Below are positions 25,545 to 33,048 of a DNA stretch of 64,000 nt, one piece after another. A program made the position numbers and the translations under genes. The stretch is from Rhizobium sp. RU36D. GTDB lineage: Bacteria > Pseudomonadota > Alphaproteobacteria > Rhizobiales > Rhizobiaceae. The stretch covers positions 62,001 through 126,000 of the forward strand of contig NZ_FWXU01000006.1 in NCBI RefSeq assembly GCF_900176345.1. The letters are read 5' to 3'. Each line of letters starts with the position of its first letter. The first letter of the stretch is position 1. Under the pieces are notes generated by a model. The model saw nothing but the letters and a program-made list of their open reading frames with translations. It ran no database searches and had not been told where the DNA came from.

Positions 25545-26456
25545 GTGCGTCTCGACAGATTTATCATCGGAACCGCCTTTGCCGTTATCGTTTCGGCTGC
25601 CTCGGCCTCTGCCCAGGTGGTCGTCTCGTCCAAGATCGATACCGAGGGTGGTGTTCTCGGCAATATCATCCTCTCGATCCTGAACGCGAACAACATCCAG
25701 ACCACCGATCGCGTGCAACTGGGTGCCACGCCTGTCGTTCGCCAGGCGATCACGGCGGGCGAGATCGACATCTATCCGGAATACACCGGCAATGCCGCCT
25801 TCTTCTTCCAGAAGGCCGATGACCCGTTGTGGAAGGATGCAGCCAAGGCTTATGAGGAAGCCAAGAAGCTGGATTATGAGGCCAACAAGATCGTCTGGCT
25901 CACCCCATCGCCCGCCAACAACACCTGGGCCGTGGCGCTTCGCAAGGACGTGGCCGAGGCCAACAAGATCGCAACCTTTAGCGACTTCGGCAAATACGTG
26001 GCCGGCGGCGGACAGGTCGTGCTGGCGGCTTCCTCGGAATTCGTCAACTCGGCGGCTGCCCTTCCCGCCTTCCAGACGACCTATGGTTTCCAGCTGAAAC
26101 CGGAGCAACTGATCACGCTGTCGGGCGGTGATACGGCCGCAACGATCGCCGCGGCGGCCAATCAGACCAACGGTGCCAATGCCGCGATGGTCTACGGCAC
26201 GGATGGCGGGATCGCCCCGTCAGGACTTGTGGTGCTGGAAGACGACAAGGGCGTGCAGCCGGTCTATCAGCCCGCGCCGATCATCCGCGAGGCGGTTTTG
26301 AAGGAACATCCGGAAATCGAGAGCCTGCTGAAGCCCGTCTTCGAGAAGCTGGATCTTGTCACGCTTCAGGATCTCAACGGCCGGGTGCAGGTTGGCGGTG
26401 AGCCGGCAAAGGCTGTGGCCGAGGACTTTTTGAAGAAGAACGGCTTCCTGAAGTAA
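25545..26456 (+). CDS. osmF: Glycine-betaine/osmolyte ABC transporter substrate-binding protein, OsmF-like
   Basis: A 303-residue periplasmic protein starting at GTG 25545, preceded by AAGGAGAA. Signal peptide about residues 1-22 (ending ASAQ). The OpuAC/OsmF fold appears in SSKIDTEGGVLGNIILSIL, VQLGATPVVRQAITAGEIDI and YPEYTGNAAFFF, a near match to E. coli OsmF (YehZ) as I remember it. OsmF systems take up osmolytes with low affinity and are induced by salt or stationary phase. It heads a four-gene operon with two permeases and one ATPase. Confidence 0.9.
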   Translation: MRLDRFIIGTAFAVIVSAASASAQVVVSSKIDTEGGVLGNIILSILNANNIQTTDRVQLGATPVVRQAITAGEIDIYPEYTGNAAFFFQKADDPLWKDAAKAYEEAKKLDYEANKIVWLTPSPANNTWAVALRKDVAEANKIATFSDFGKYVAGGGQVVLAASSEFVNSAAALPAFQTTYGFQLKPEQLITLSGGDTAATIAAAANQTNGANAAMVYGTDGGIAPSGLVVLEDDKGVQPVYQPAPIIREAVLKEHPEIESLLKPVFEKLDLVTLQDLNGRVQVGGEPAKAVAEDFLKKNGFLK

Positions 26457-26526
26457 GTCTGGTGCGGCGGGCTTCCATCCCTGGAAGTCCGCCCATCGCT
26501 CGATAGAAGAGGCGCGGGGGATCGCG

Positions 26527-27693
26527 GTGCGGACTGGCATTGACAAACTGGGCCTGGTCATTGGCCTCCTGGTTGCCTATGGCGCGCTGGTCGCGCCTTT
26601 TGCCCTGTTCCGTGCCAACCGCATCGTAGCCGGTGAGCCGCGGCCGACCTGGGAAGCGCTGCCGGTGGTGCCCGCCACGGTTCTGCTGGCGCTTTTGGCT
26701 TTGGCCAGCGTGGTGATCGTTTTTCGGACCTCGACATGGTGGCGGCTTGGCCTCGCCGCAGCGACCTTGGCGATACTCGCCATCTCGATTGGAATCTCCG
26801 GCCGCTTTCTCTCACCCGAAGGCAATAGCTATGCCCGCGTTTCGCCGGCCTCCGGCTTCTGGATCCTGACGGTGGCATTCGCGCTGGTCGCCGCTGACGC
26901 CATCACACGGCTGCGACCAAGGCCTGCGGTCCGGGTCGTGTTGCTGGCCGGCGCGCTTGGCGGGCTTGCAGCGATCCTGATGTCCGGCTGGTGGGATGAT
27001 CTGTCTCTGCTCAAGGAATATGCCAATCGCGCCGATGTGTTCTGGCAGGAGGCGGGCCAGCATGTGTCGCTGGCGCTCGGCTCGCTTGTCGCCGCCGTGC
27101 TCATCGGTTTGCCGCTCGGCATCCTCTGCCATCGGGTGGAGCCGTTGCGCGCCGGTGTTCTGAACACGCTGAACCTGATCCAGACCATCCCCTCCATTGC
27201 GCTTTTTGGCATCCTGATCGCCCCGCTCGGCTGGATCGCGGTGCATGTGCCGGGGGCTGCGGCGCTCGGCATTCGCGGCATCGGAGCCGCACCGGCCTTC
27301 GTGGCGCTGTTCCTCTATTCGCTGCTTCCCGTGGTGGCCAACACGGTCGTGGGGCTGGCCGGGGTGCCGCGCGAGACCAACGAGGCAGCGCTGGGCGTGG
27401 GCATGACCGGCGCCCAACGTCTTCTCGGCATCGAATTGCCGCTGGCCATGCCAGTGATCCTCACCGGTATTCGTATCGTCCTGGTGCAGAATATCGGGCT
27501 TGCCACCATCGCAGCGCTGATCGGTGGCGGGGGCTTCGGTGTCTTTGTCTTCCAGGGCATCGGGCAGACGGCCATGGACCTGGCGCTTCTCGGCGCCGTT
27601 CCAACGGTGATACTGGCCTTCGCCGCCGCCACGGTTCTCGATGCCCTTATCGAAATGAACGCTCCAGCACGCCAGCGAGGCCGGACAGCATGA
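26527..27693 (+). CDS. yehY: Osmolyte ABC transporter permease, YehY-like (long form)
   Basis: A 388-residue permease with a GTG start. The first 160 residues hold about four extra membrane helices (for example LGLVIGLLVAYGALVAPFAL and FWILTVAFALVAADAITRL), as in YehY; the BPD core begins near residue 175 (HVSLALGSLVAAVLIGLPLG) with the EAA-type loop LGVGMTGAQRLLGIELPLAM. The 4-base overlap ATGA with the ATPase gene shows coupling. The extra helices distinguish it from the shorter permease at 28625. Confidence 0.88.
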   Translation: MRTGIDKLGLVIGLLVAYGALVAPFALFRANRIVAGEPRPTWEALPVVPATVLLALLALASVVIVFRTSTWWRLGLAAATLAILAISIGISGRFLSPEGNSYARVSPASGFWILTVAFALVAADAITRLRPRPAVRVVLLAGALGGLAAILMSGWWDDLSLLKEYANRADVFWQEAGQHVSLALGSLVAAVLIGLPLGILCHRVEPLRAGVLNTLNLIQTIPSIALFGILIAPLGWIAVHVPGAAALGIRGIGAAPAFVALFLYSLLPVVANTVVGLAGVPRETNEAALGVGMTGAQRLLGIELPLAMPVILTGIRIVLVQNIGLATIAALIGGGGFGVFVFQGIGQTAMDLALLGAVPTVILAFAAATVLDALIEMNAPARQRGRTA

Positions 27694-28628
27694 TCGAGAT
27701 CGACGCCATCACCAAGCGCTATGACGGCAATACCGTCGTCGACAATGTCTCGATGGTCATCGAGCCGCATACCGTCACTGTCATTGTCGGCACATCCGGT
27801 TCGGGCAAGACGACGCTGCTGCGCATGATCAACCGGCTGGTGGAGCCGAGCTCAGGCCGGATCAGGATCGACGGCGAGGCCAATGACGCCATCCCAGGCT
27901 TCGAGCTCCGGCGGCGCATCGGATATGCGATCCAGGGGCACGGACTTTTCCCCCACCGGACGGTCGCCCAGAATATTGCCACCGTCCCGACGCTGCTTGG
28001 CTGGGACCGGCGGCGGATCGATGCCAAGGTGGAGGAACTGCTGACCTTGTTCCAGCTCGATCCCGGCACCTTTGCCAAGCGCTTCCCGCATGAATTGTCC
28101 GGTGGGCAGCAGCAGCGGGTGGGCGTTGCCCGCGCGCTTGCCGCCGAGCCGAACATCCTGCTGATGGACGAGCCCTTCGGCGCGCTCGATCCCATCATCC
28201 GCATGAAGGCCCAGGCCGATCTTCTCGCCATCCAGAAACTGCTCGGCACCACGATCGTCCTCGTCACCCACGACATGGACGAGGCCTTCCATCTGGCCCA
28301 TCGCATCGCCGTCATGGATAAAGGGGCACTGGTGCAATATGGCGCGCCGGCAGAGCTGGTGAACCAGCCCGCCACGGAATTTGTGCAGACGCTGATCGGC
28401 GAAAGCGAGCGTCCGTTCCGGCTGCTGTCAATCGAAACAGTCCGGCAGGCGGTCGAGCCCGGTACGGCTGAGGGTCAACCCTTGCCCGATAGCATCAGCC
28501 AGCGGGAAGCATTGGCACAACTGCTCTGGAGCGGTCGCACCGCCTTGCCGGTGGTAGGGGCGGATGGCAGCGTGATCGGCAGGGTGACGCTGGAAGGGCT
28601 GTCCAGACGCGCGGCGGGATCACCATGA
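27690..28628 (+). CDS. yehX: Osmolyte ABC transporter ATP-binding protein, YehX/OpuCA-like
   Basis: A 312-residue ATPase: Walker A GTSGSGKTT, Q-loop AIQGHGLFPHRTVAQNIATV, signature LSGGQQQR, Walker [20 protein letters not shown] and switch His in LVTHDMDEAFHLAHRI. The C-terminal 50 residues (ALAQLLWSGRTALPVVGADG) look like half a CBS module, which in OpuA-type transporters senses ionic strength or nucleotides. It overlaps both neighbours by 4 bases. Confidence 0.92.
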   Translation: MIEIDAITKRYDGNTVVDNVSMVIEPHTVTVIVGTSGSGKTTLLRMINRLVEPSSGRIRIDGEANDAIPGFELRRRIGYAIQGHGLFPHRTVAQNIATVPTLLGWDRRRIDAKVEELLTLFQLDPGTFAKRFPHELSGGQQQRVGVARALAAEPNILLMDEPFGALDPIIRMKAQADLLAIQKLLGTTIVLVTHDMDEAFHLAHRIAVMDKGALVQYGAPAELVNQPATEFVQTLIGESERPFRLLSIETVRQAVEPGTAEGQPLPDSISQREALAQLLWSGRTALPVVGADGSVIGRVTLEGLSRRAAGSP

Positions 28629-29368
28629 AGGGCTGGATACCGCTGATCTTGCGCGGGTCTTTGCTCGCACTGCTTCTTGCCTTCCTCGCTTTCCCCGGCT
28701 GGTTCGAGCCGGTTTTTCGGCCGCTGGTCCAGGCAAATGCGCCTGCTATCTACGCCCAGGGAAGCCTGCTCAGCCTGACGCTCCTGCATCTGCGGACCGT
28801 GGCCATCGCGACCGCGGGCGCAATCGTGGTCGCAGTCTCCATGGCGATTGTTGTGACACGGCCGTTTGGCGCGGAATTCCTGCCTTTGTCGCGAACCCTG
28901 GTGAATATCGGCCAGACCTTTCCGCCTGTTGCCGTTCTGGCGCTTGCCGTTCCGATCCTGGGCTTTGGAGAAAAGCCGACGCTGGTTGCCCTGTTTCTCT
29001 ATGGGCTCTTGCCGATCTTCGAGAATACGCTGACGGGGCTGACGACGCTCCCGCCCGCCGTGCTGGAGGCGGCGCGCGGCACAGGAATGACGGCAAGCCA
29101 GCGGCTGTTTCGAGTGGAATTGCCGCTTGCGATGCCGGTGATCCTGGCCGGTATTCGCCTCTCCCTGGTCATCGGCCTTGCCACGGCGACGATCGGTTCA
29201 ACCGTGGCGGCCAAGACGCTGGGCGAGGTGATCATTGCCGGCCTGCAATCGAACAACCTTGCCTTTGTGTTGCAGGGGGGGGTGATCGTCGGCGTCTTGG
29301 CGATCCTGATCTATGACGGCCTGTCGGCCGTCGAACGGATGGCGGCGCGGCGCGTGGGGCGTGCATAG
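28625..29368 (+). CDS. yehW: Osmolyte ABC transporter permease, YehW-like
   Basis: A 247-residue permease with the core BPD domain only: SLTLLHLRTVAIATAGAIVV, LVNIGQTFPPVAVLALAVPI and the EAA loop ARGTGMTASQRLFRVELPLA. It pairs with the long permease at 26527. It is the last gene of the osmF-yehY-yehX-yehW-like operon and ends 38 bases before the convergent IMPACT-family gene. Confidence 0.9.
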   Translation: MKGWIPLILRGSLLALLLAFLAFPGWFEPVFRPLVQANAPAIYAQGSLLSLTLLHLRTVAIATAGAIVVAVSMAIVVTRPFGAEFLPLSRTLVNIGQTFPPVAVLALAVPILGFGEKPTLVALFLYGLLPIFENTLTGLTTLPPAVLEAARGTGMTASQRLFRVELPLAMPVILAGIRLSLVIGLATATIGSTVAAKTLGEVIIAGLQSNNLAFVLQGGVIVGVLAILIYDGLSAVERMAARRVGRA

Positions 29369-29405
29369 AAAAGCAGGCCTGCCCAGGCTATTCGCTGCCG
29401 CAGCG

Positions 29406-29993
29406 TTAGGGCGTCTCCTCGATCATCGCCCGACCACTGGTCATGTCGGTCACAAGGCGACGAATGTCCCTTGACCCCTCAAGCGGCAGCCGGACCTCCA
29501 GAACAGCACCTGTCGCGGTGAAACGCTCGTTGGCGATGTCGACGTCGGGCGTGGCGAGCAGCCTGGATTTCACCAGGGCGAGGTCGGAAAACTGTAGCTG
29601 CAGGAATACCGTTTCCGTCGGGATGATCCGGACTTTTGTGCCGGATTGAAGACATTGCGCGGCGGTGCCGCCATAGGCCCGCATCAGTCCGCCACTTCCC
29701 AAAAGGATGCCGCCAAAGTGGCGGGTTACGACCACCACGACCTTGTCCAGATCCTGGCCGTCTATCGCTTGGAGGATCGGTTTGCCAGCCGTGCCGCTCG
29801 GTTCGCCATCGTCGCTGAAGCGATACGCCTGCCCGTCACGCCATGCCCAGCAGTTGTGATTGGCGTCGGGCGAACTGTGCAGGGCAATGAAATCCCGCGC
29901 CGATTGTTCGTCTACTATCGGCCCGGCGTGAGCGATGAATTGGCTGCGCTTGATGTCCTGGGCGAATGTGCAAGGAGCGGAAAGGGTGAACAT
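29406..29993 (-). CDS. IMPACT/YigZ family protein (UPF0029)
   Basis: A 195-residue protein with the YigZ/IMPACT N-terminal domain (about residues 10-115): KRSQFIAHAGPIVDEQSA, NHNCWAWRDGQAYRFSDDGE and RHFGGILLGSGGLMRAYGGT, the last being the family signature. A small C-terminal ferredoxin-like domain follows. The bacterial family's biochemical role is not settled; the eukaryotic IMPACT protein regulates Gcn2 through a similar domain. The gene is alone, convergent with the osmolyte importer. Confidence 0.88.
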   Translation of the reverse strand: MFTLSAPCTFAQDIKRSQFIAHAGPIVDEQSARDFIALHSSPDANHNCWAWRDGQAYRFSDDGEPSGTAGKPILQAIDGQDLDKVVVVVTRHFGGILLGSGGLMRAYGGTAAQCLQSGTKVRIIPTETVFLQLQFSDLALVKSRLLATPDVDIANERFTATGAVLEVRLPLEGSRDIRRLVTDMTSGRAMIEETP

Positions 29994-30045
29994 GGAGCCT
30001 GCTGGAGAAGCGCGGAGGCGGCAAAATTGACCTGGAGCGGAGACC

Positions 30046-30468
30046 TTATCGATCCCCGGAATGGGTGGCCAGCCACTTTTCCAGGGCTTCGATGATCACA
30101 AGTCGCAAGCCGTAGCTGCGGGTCATGGCGCGGTGCAATGACGGATCCTCGGGGTCGAAACCGAGTTCACCCATGACATCACCCGGGTTCAAGCGGCGTG
30201 CGACCATGACCTCGCGGATCCGCCTGACGGCATCGGGACGCAGGTAGCGACCCGATGAGACCGGGACAAAAGAGGCGTTGGTGCTGTCGATGGCGCCGCT
30301 TTCGGTCAGCCATTCAAGAAACTCCGCCCGTTCTGACGCATCGGCCCGTTTCCAGGCTTTGCGCAGCTTCTGCAGCGGGGTCTTCTTTCCGGTCTCGCTC
30401 ACCGCCACCTCGTTGTTGTCTGCCGGTTTTTCTCGGCAATCTATTTGCCAGCGCAATGGATGTCGCAT
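30046..30468 (-). CDS. Conserved hypothetical protein
   Basis: A 140-residue, soluble, Arg/Lys/Glu-rich protein of unknown function. The central part (KLRKAWKRADASERAEFLEW) is helical; then RYLRPDAVRRIREVMVARRL and NPGDVMGELGFDPEDPSL resemble the start of a small helix-turn-helix, so DNA binding is possible but unproven. I believe similar proteins are annotated as hypothetical in Rhizobiaceae. The start may be internal: GTG codons 22 or so residues in (about 30402) follow GAGG, while the ATG at 30468 has no good ribosome site. It follows the palindromic element at 30489. Confidence 0.65.
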   Translation of the reverse strand: MRHPLRWQIDCREKPADNNEVAVSETGKKTPLQKLRKAWKRADASERAEFLEWLTESGAIDSTNASFVPVSSGRYLRPDAVRRIREVMVARRLNPGDVMGELGFDPEDPSLHRAMTRSYGLRLVIIEALEKWLATHSGDR

Positions 30469-30488
30469 CGAGAAACGTCCCGGCTGTT

Positions 30489-30710
30489 TAGAGCCTTTCA
30501 GGGTTAAATAGAAGCGTTCTGCTGGCTCAAACGGAGTCGGTCGGTCGACCAGGCGGCCCGTTTCAGCCAGCCCGAAGGGCCGGGCATCTTTCCGCCAGGG
30601 TCAGAGGCGATCGGCTCGGACGTACCCTGGGTATGCCCGTCGCCAATCGCCTCTGCCCTGACGAAAACCTGCTCCGGCAGAACGCTCCTAGTTAACCCTG
30701 AAAGGCTCTA
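30489..30710. repeat. Nested palindromic element, 222 bp (RIME/MITE-like)
   Basis: The ends are perfect 19-bp inverted repeats: TAGAGCCTTTCAGGGTTAA (30489-30507) and its complement (30692-30710). After 5 or so unpaired bases a second perfect 10-bp pair follows (30513-30522 with 30677-30686). Inside, CAGGGTCAGAGGCGATCGGC (30596-30615) pairs with 30642-30660 with few mismatches, and TACCCTGGGTA (30623-30633) marks the apex. No coding frame is convincing. Small intergenic elements of this build (RIME, palindromic repeats, MITEs) are known in rhizobia. It lies 19 bp from the flotillin stop codon and may end that transcript. Confidence 0.75.
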
Positions 30711-30729
30711 GCGCCGGGACATCAATTAA

Positions 30730-32397
30730 TTAATCCGCCTTGGGCTTGGGTTGAGGACCCTGCTGCAGATTGGCGAGCAGAGAGGAAACCGCATTGTCCC
30801 CCTCGAAGCCTGCTTCCTTGAGCAGCTGGTCGAGGATCGGCTTGTTGGCCTGATAGGCAAGCAACTGGCCGGCCAGGCCTTCACCCATGCCGATGCCACC
30901 GCCCGAGCCATCTCCGCCGCCCCGACCGAGCATGCCGCCGGTATCGAAGATGCGGATGTCGGAAATCTTCTCGATCGGCTTGACTGCCTCGGCCAGCGCC
31001 TGCGGGATGATGCGGATGCGCTCGCGCAGGATTTCGAACTCGATGATGGCAGGGCTCAGCTTGTTGCGCGCTTCGTTGAGCAGGGCCTCGCTCTCGGCTG
31101 CTGCCTTGCCGGTTTCCAGCACGCCCTTGGCCTTGATGATGGCCGCCTCCGCCTCGGCTGTCGCCAGGGTCTTGATCGCATCTGCCTGGTCGAGTGCGGC
31201 CTGCTTTTCCGCTTCCGCACCCACGGTCACCGCAGTCGCCTCGGTTTCGGCCTTCTTGCGTGCATCGATCACGGCGATCTGGCGGTCGCGTTCCGCTATT
31301 TCAACGGCCTTGGCGGTGCCTACCTTTTCTTCCGCTGCGATGGCCAGGGCGCGGGCGTTTTCGGCCTGGGCCTTGGCTTCCGATTCCTCGCGGCTCTTGT
31401 TGGCCACCGCGATCGCGCTTTCCTGGGAGACGATCTGCAGGTCTCGCTTGGCTTCCGTGTCGCGTTGCTGCACGGCGCGCGACGCATCGATATTGGCGCT
31501 TTCGCGGGCCTGCTTGGCTGCCGCTTCGCGCTCGGCGATTGCCTGTTCGGCGGCGATACGGGCCTCCTCCTCCGCCCGCTTGGCGGCTTGCTCCTGCTGG
31601 GCAGTTTCGGCGCGGGTGGCGGCCGATTTGTTGGCGATATCGCGTTCCTGGTTCAGTTCCGCCTCACGCTTGGTGCGCTCGATCGAAAGCGACTGCTGCC
31701 GGGCCTCAAGGTCTTTCTGCGCAATGGCAACTTCCGTATCGCGGACGATCTCGTTGCGCTCCTTCTTGCGAGCTTCCGTAATACGGGTCAGCGTCGCCAA
31801 GCCCTGGGCATCGAAGAAATTGTTGGCGTTGAAGTGCTTGATGTCAGTCTGGTCGAGGCGGGTGAGCGAGACGGATTCCAGCTCCAGACCGTTGGACTGG
31901 AGATCGGCACCAACAGCTTCCTGCACCGCCTTGACGAAATCCATGCGCTGCTCCTGCAGGGCATCGAGATTCATCGTCGCGGCGACGGAGCGCAAGCCGT
32001 CCACGAATTTGGCCTCGATCAGCATGCGCAGCTGTTCGGCATCATTGGTGCGATCGCCCAGCGTCTGGGCGGCCAGGGCAATGGAAGAGGCGTCGGGCTT
32101 CACCCGGACATAAAATTCAGCGCCGATATCGACACGCATGCGATCCTTGGTGATCAGCGCATCGCCCTCGCCGCGGCGAACTTCAAGCCTGAGCGTCTTG
32201 AGATTGACGCGGGCGATGGAGTGAAAGATCGGCAGCACGAGCGAGCCACCGTCCAGCACCACCTTCTGGCCGCCGAGGCCGGTTCGGACATAGGCTTCGT
32301 CGCGGCTGGAGCGGGTATAAAGCGAGGCAAGAACAAAGCCGATGCCAAGTATCAGCACCACGCCGATGCCGGCGGGCAAGAGAAGATCATATATCAT
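30730..32397 (-). CDS. yqiK: Flotillin-like SPFH protein, YqiK family
   Basis: A 555-residue membrane-anchored scaffold. Residues 5-28 form one membrane helix (LLLPAGIGVVLILGIGFVLA); about 30-220 is the SPFH domain (GGSLVLPIFHSIARVNLKTL, then FYVRVKPDASSIALAAQTLG). A long Ala/Glu/Lys/Arg coiled coil runs about 225-440, with a C-terminal flotillin segment and a Gly-rich stretch (GRGGGDGSGGGIGMGEG). Flotillins organise membrane microdomains. It is the third gene of an operon with YqiJ (16 bases upstream) and a TnpB-PspA fusion protein; YqiJ supplies the NfeD-like OB partner usual for such flotillins. Confidence 0.93.
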   Translation of the reverse strand: MIYDLLLPAGIGVVLILGIGFVLASLYTRSSRDEAYVRTGLGGQKVVLDGGSLVLPIFHSIARVNLKTLRLEVRRGEGDALITKDRMRVDIGAEFYVRVKPDASSIALAAQTLGDRTNDAEQLRMLIEAKFVDGLRSVAATMNLDALQEQRMDFVKAVQEAVGADLQSNGLELESVSLTRLDQTDIKHFNANNFFDAQGLATLTRITEARKKERNEIVRDTEVAIAQKDLEARQQSLSIERTKREAELNQERDIANKSAATRAETAQQEQAAKRAEEEARIAAEQAIAEREAAAKQARESANIDASRAVQQRDTEAKRDLQIVSQESAIAVANKSREESEAKAQAENARALAIAAEEKVGTAKAVEIAERDRQIAVIDARKKAETEATAVTVGAEAEKQAALDQADAIKTLATAEAEAAIIKAKGVLETGKAAAESEALLNEARNKLSPAIIEFEILRERIRIIPQALAEAVKPIEKISDIRIFDTGGMLGRGGGDGSGGGIGMGEGLAGQLLAYQANKPILDQLLKEAGFEGDNAVSSLLANLQQGPQPKPKAD

Positions 32398-32413
32398 GGG
32401 TTGCTCCCTGGCG

Positions 32414-33043
32414 TTATGGATTGGGCGGCGTCAGCAGATCCGACGGCGCTGATATGGCAATGAAGACGTTGGAAACATGATCGACGAGAAGCACCTGGGC
32501 GCCGATGGGGATCGGAGCCTCGTTGCGGGCGGCACGGGCACGCAGAATATGCCAGTTGCCATGCTGGTCCTTGAGCCTCACCCGTCCGGGAAGCCCCTGA
32601 TCAAGGGGACCAACGGTGACCTCACCACTGCGACCGATAAATTCCGTCGTCTCGACGGCATAGCTCTCGTCGCGCGGGACGATCCGTGCCACCCACCGGC
32701 TCGACATGCGCATCGTGGGCACGGTCAGAACGGCAGCCGGGATCGCGGCGACCGCCGCAGGCAGCGGTGACCACAGCGACGCGGCGACCGCCTGGATGAC
32801 AAAACCTGATATGGCGAAGAGGCCAAGCCCAAGCATCAGCAGCACCAATAGCGGTACGCCACCGATATTGAGCCAGGACATCAGCCCGGCCATGCCGCCG
32901 TGATCACCGGCCCAAGCCTTGTCGATCGTCTCGCTCAAGGAGAAGCCGAGCAGAAGGCAGAGCATCTCGATGGCCGTCAGCACGATCAGCATGACGGAGG
33001 CTATGGCGAAGGGCAGGCATTCCGGGGCGAGGAACAGCTGCAT
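32414..33043 (-). CDS. yqiJ: YqiJ family membrane protein with NfeD-like OB domain
   Basis: A 209-residue protein. Three or four membrane helices occupy about residues 10-115 (FAIASVMLIVLTAIEMLCLL, VPLLVLLMLGLGLFAISGFV, AAVAAIPAAVLTVPTM); the C-terminal 75 residues form an OB-fold (IGRSGEVTVGPLDQGLPGRV, then LLVDHVSNVFIAI). YqiJ/NfeD proteins accompany flotillins and are thought to help place them in membranes. It starts 5 bases after the stop of the fusion gene at 33049, with no strong ribosome site, so translation is probably coupled to it. Confidence 0.9.
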   Translation of the reverse strand: MQLFLAPECLPFAIASVMLIVLTAIEMLCLLLGFSLSETIDKAWAGDHGGMAGLMSWLNIGGVPLLVLLMLGLGLFAISGFVIQAVAASLWSPLPAAVAAIPAAVLTVPTMRMSSRWVARIVPRDESYAVETTEFIGRSGEVTVGPLDQGLPGRVRLKDQHGNWHILRARAARNEAPIPIGAQVLLVDHVSNVFIAISAPSDLLTPPNP

Positions 33044-33048
33044 GGCGA

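Noticed and set aside
30751..32463. Long plus-strand open frame opposite yqiK
   Set aside because: The regular Ala/Glu coiled coil on the minus strand produces an open complementary frame; its Gly/Leu-rich translation has no domain.
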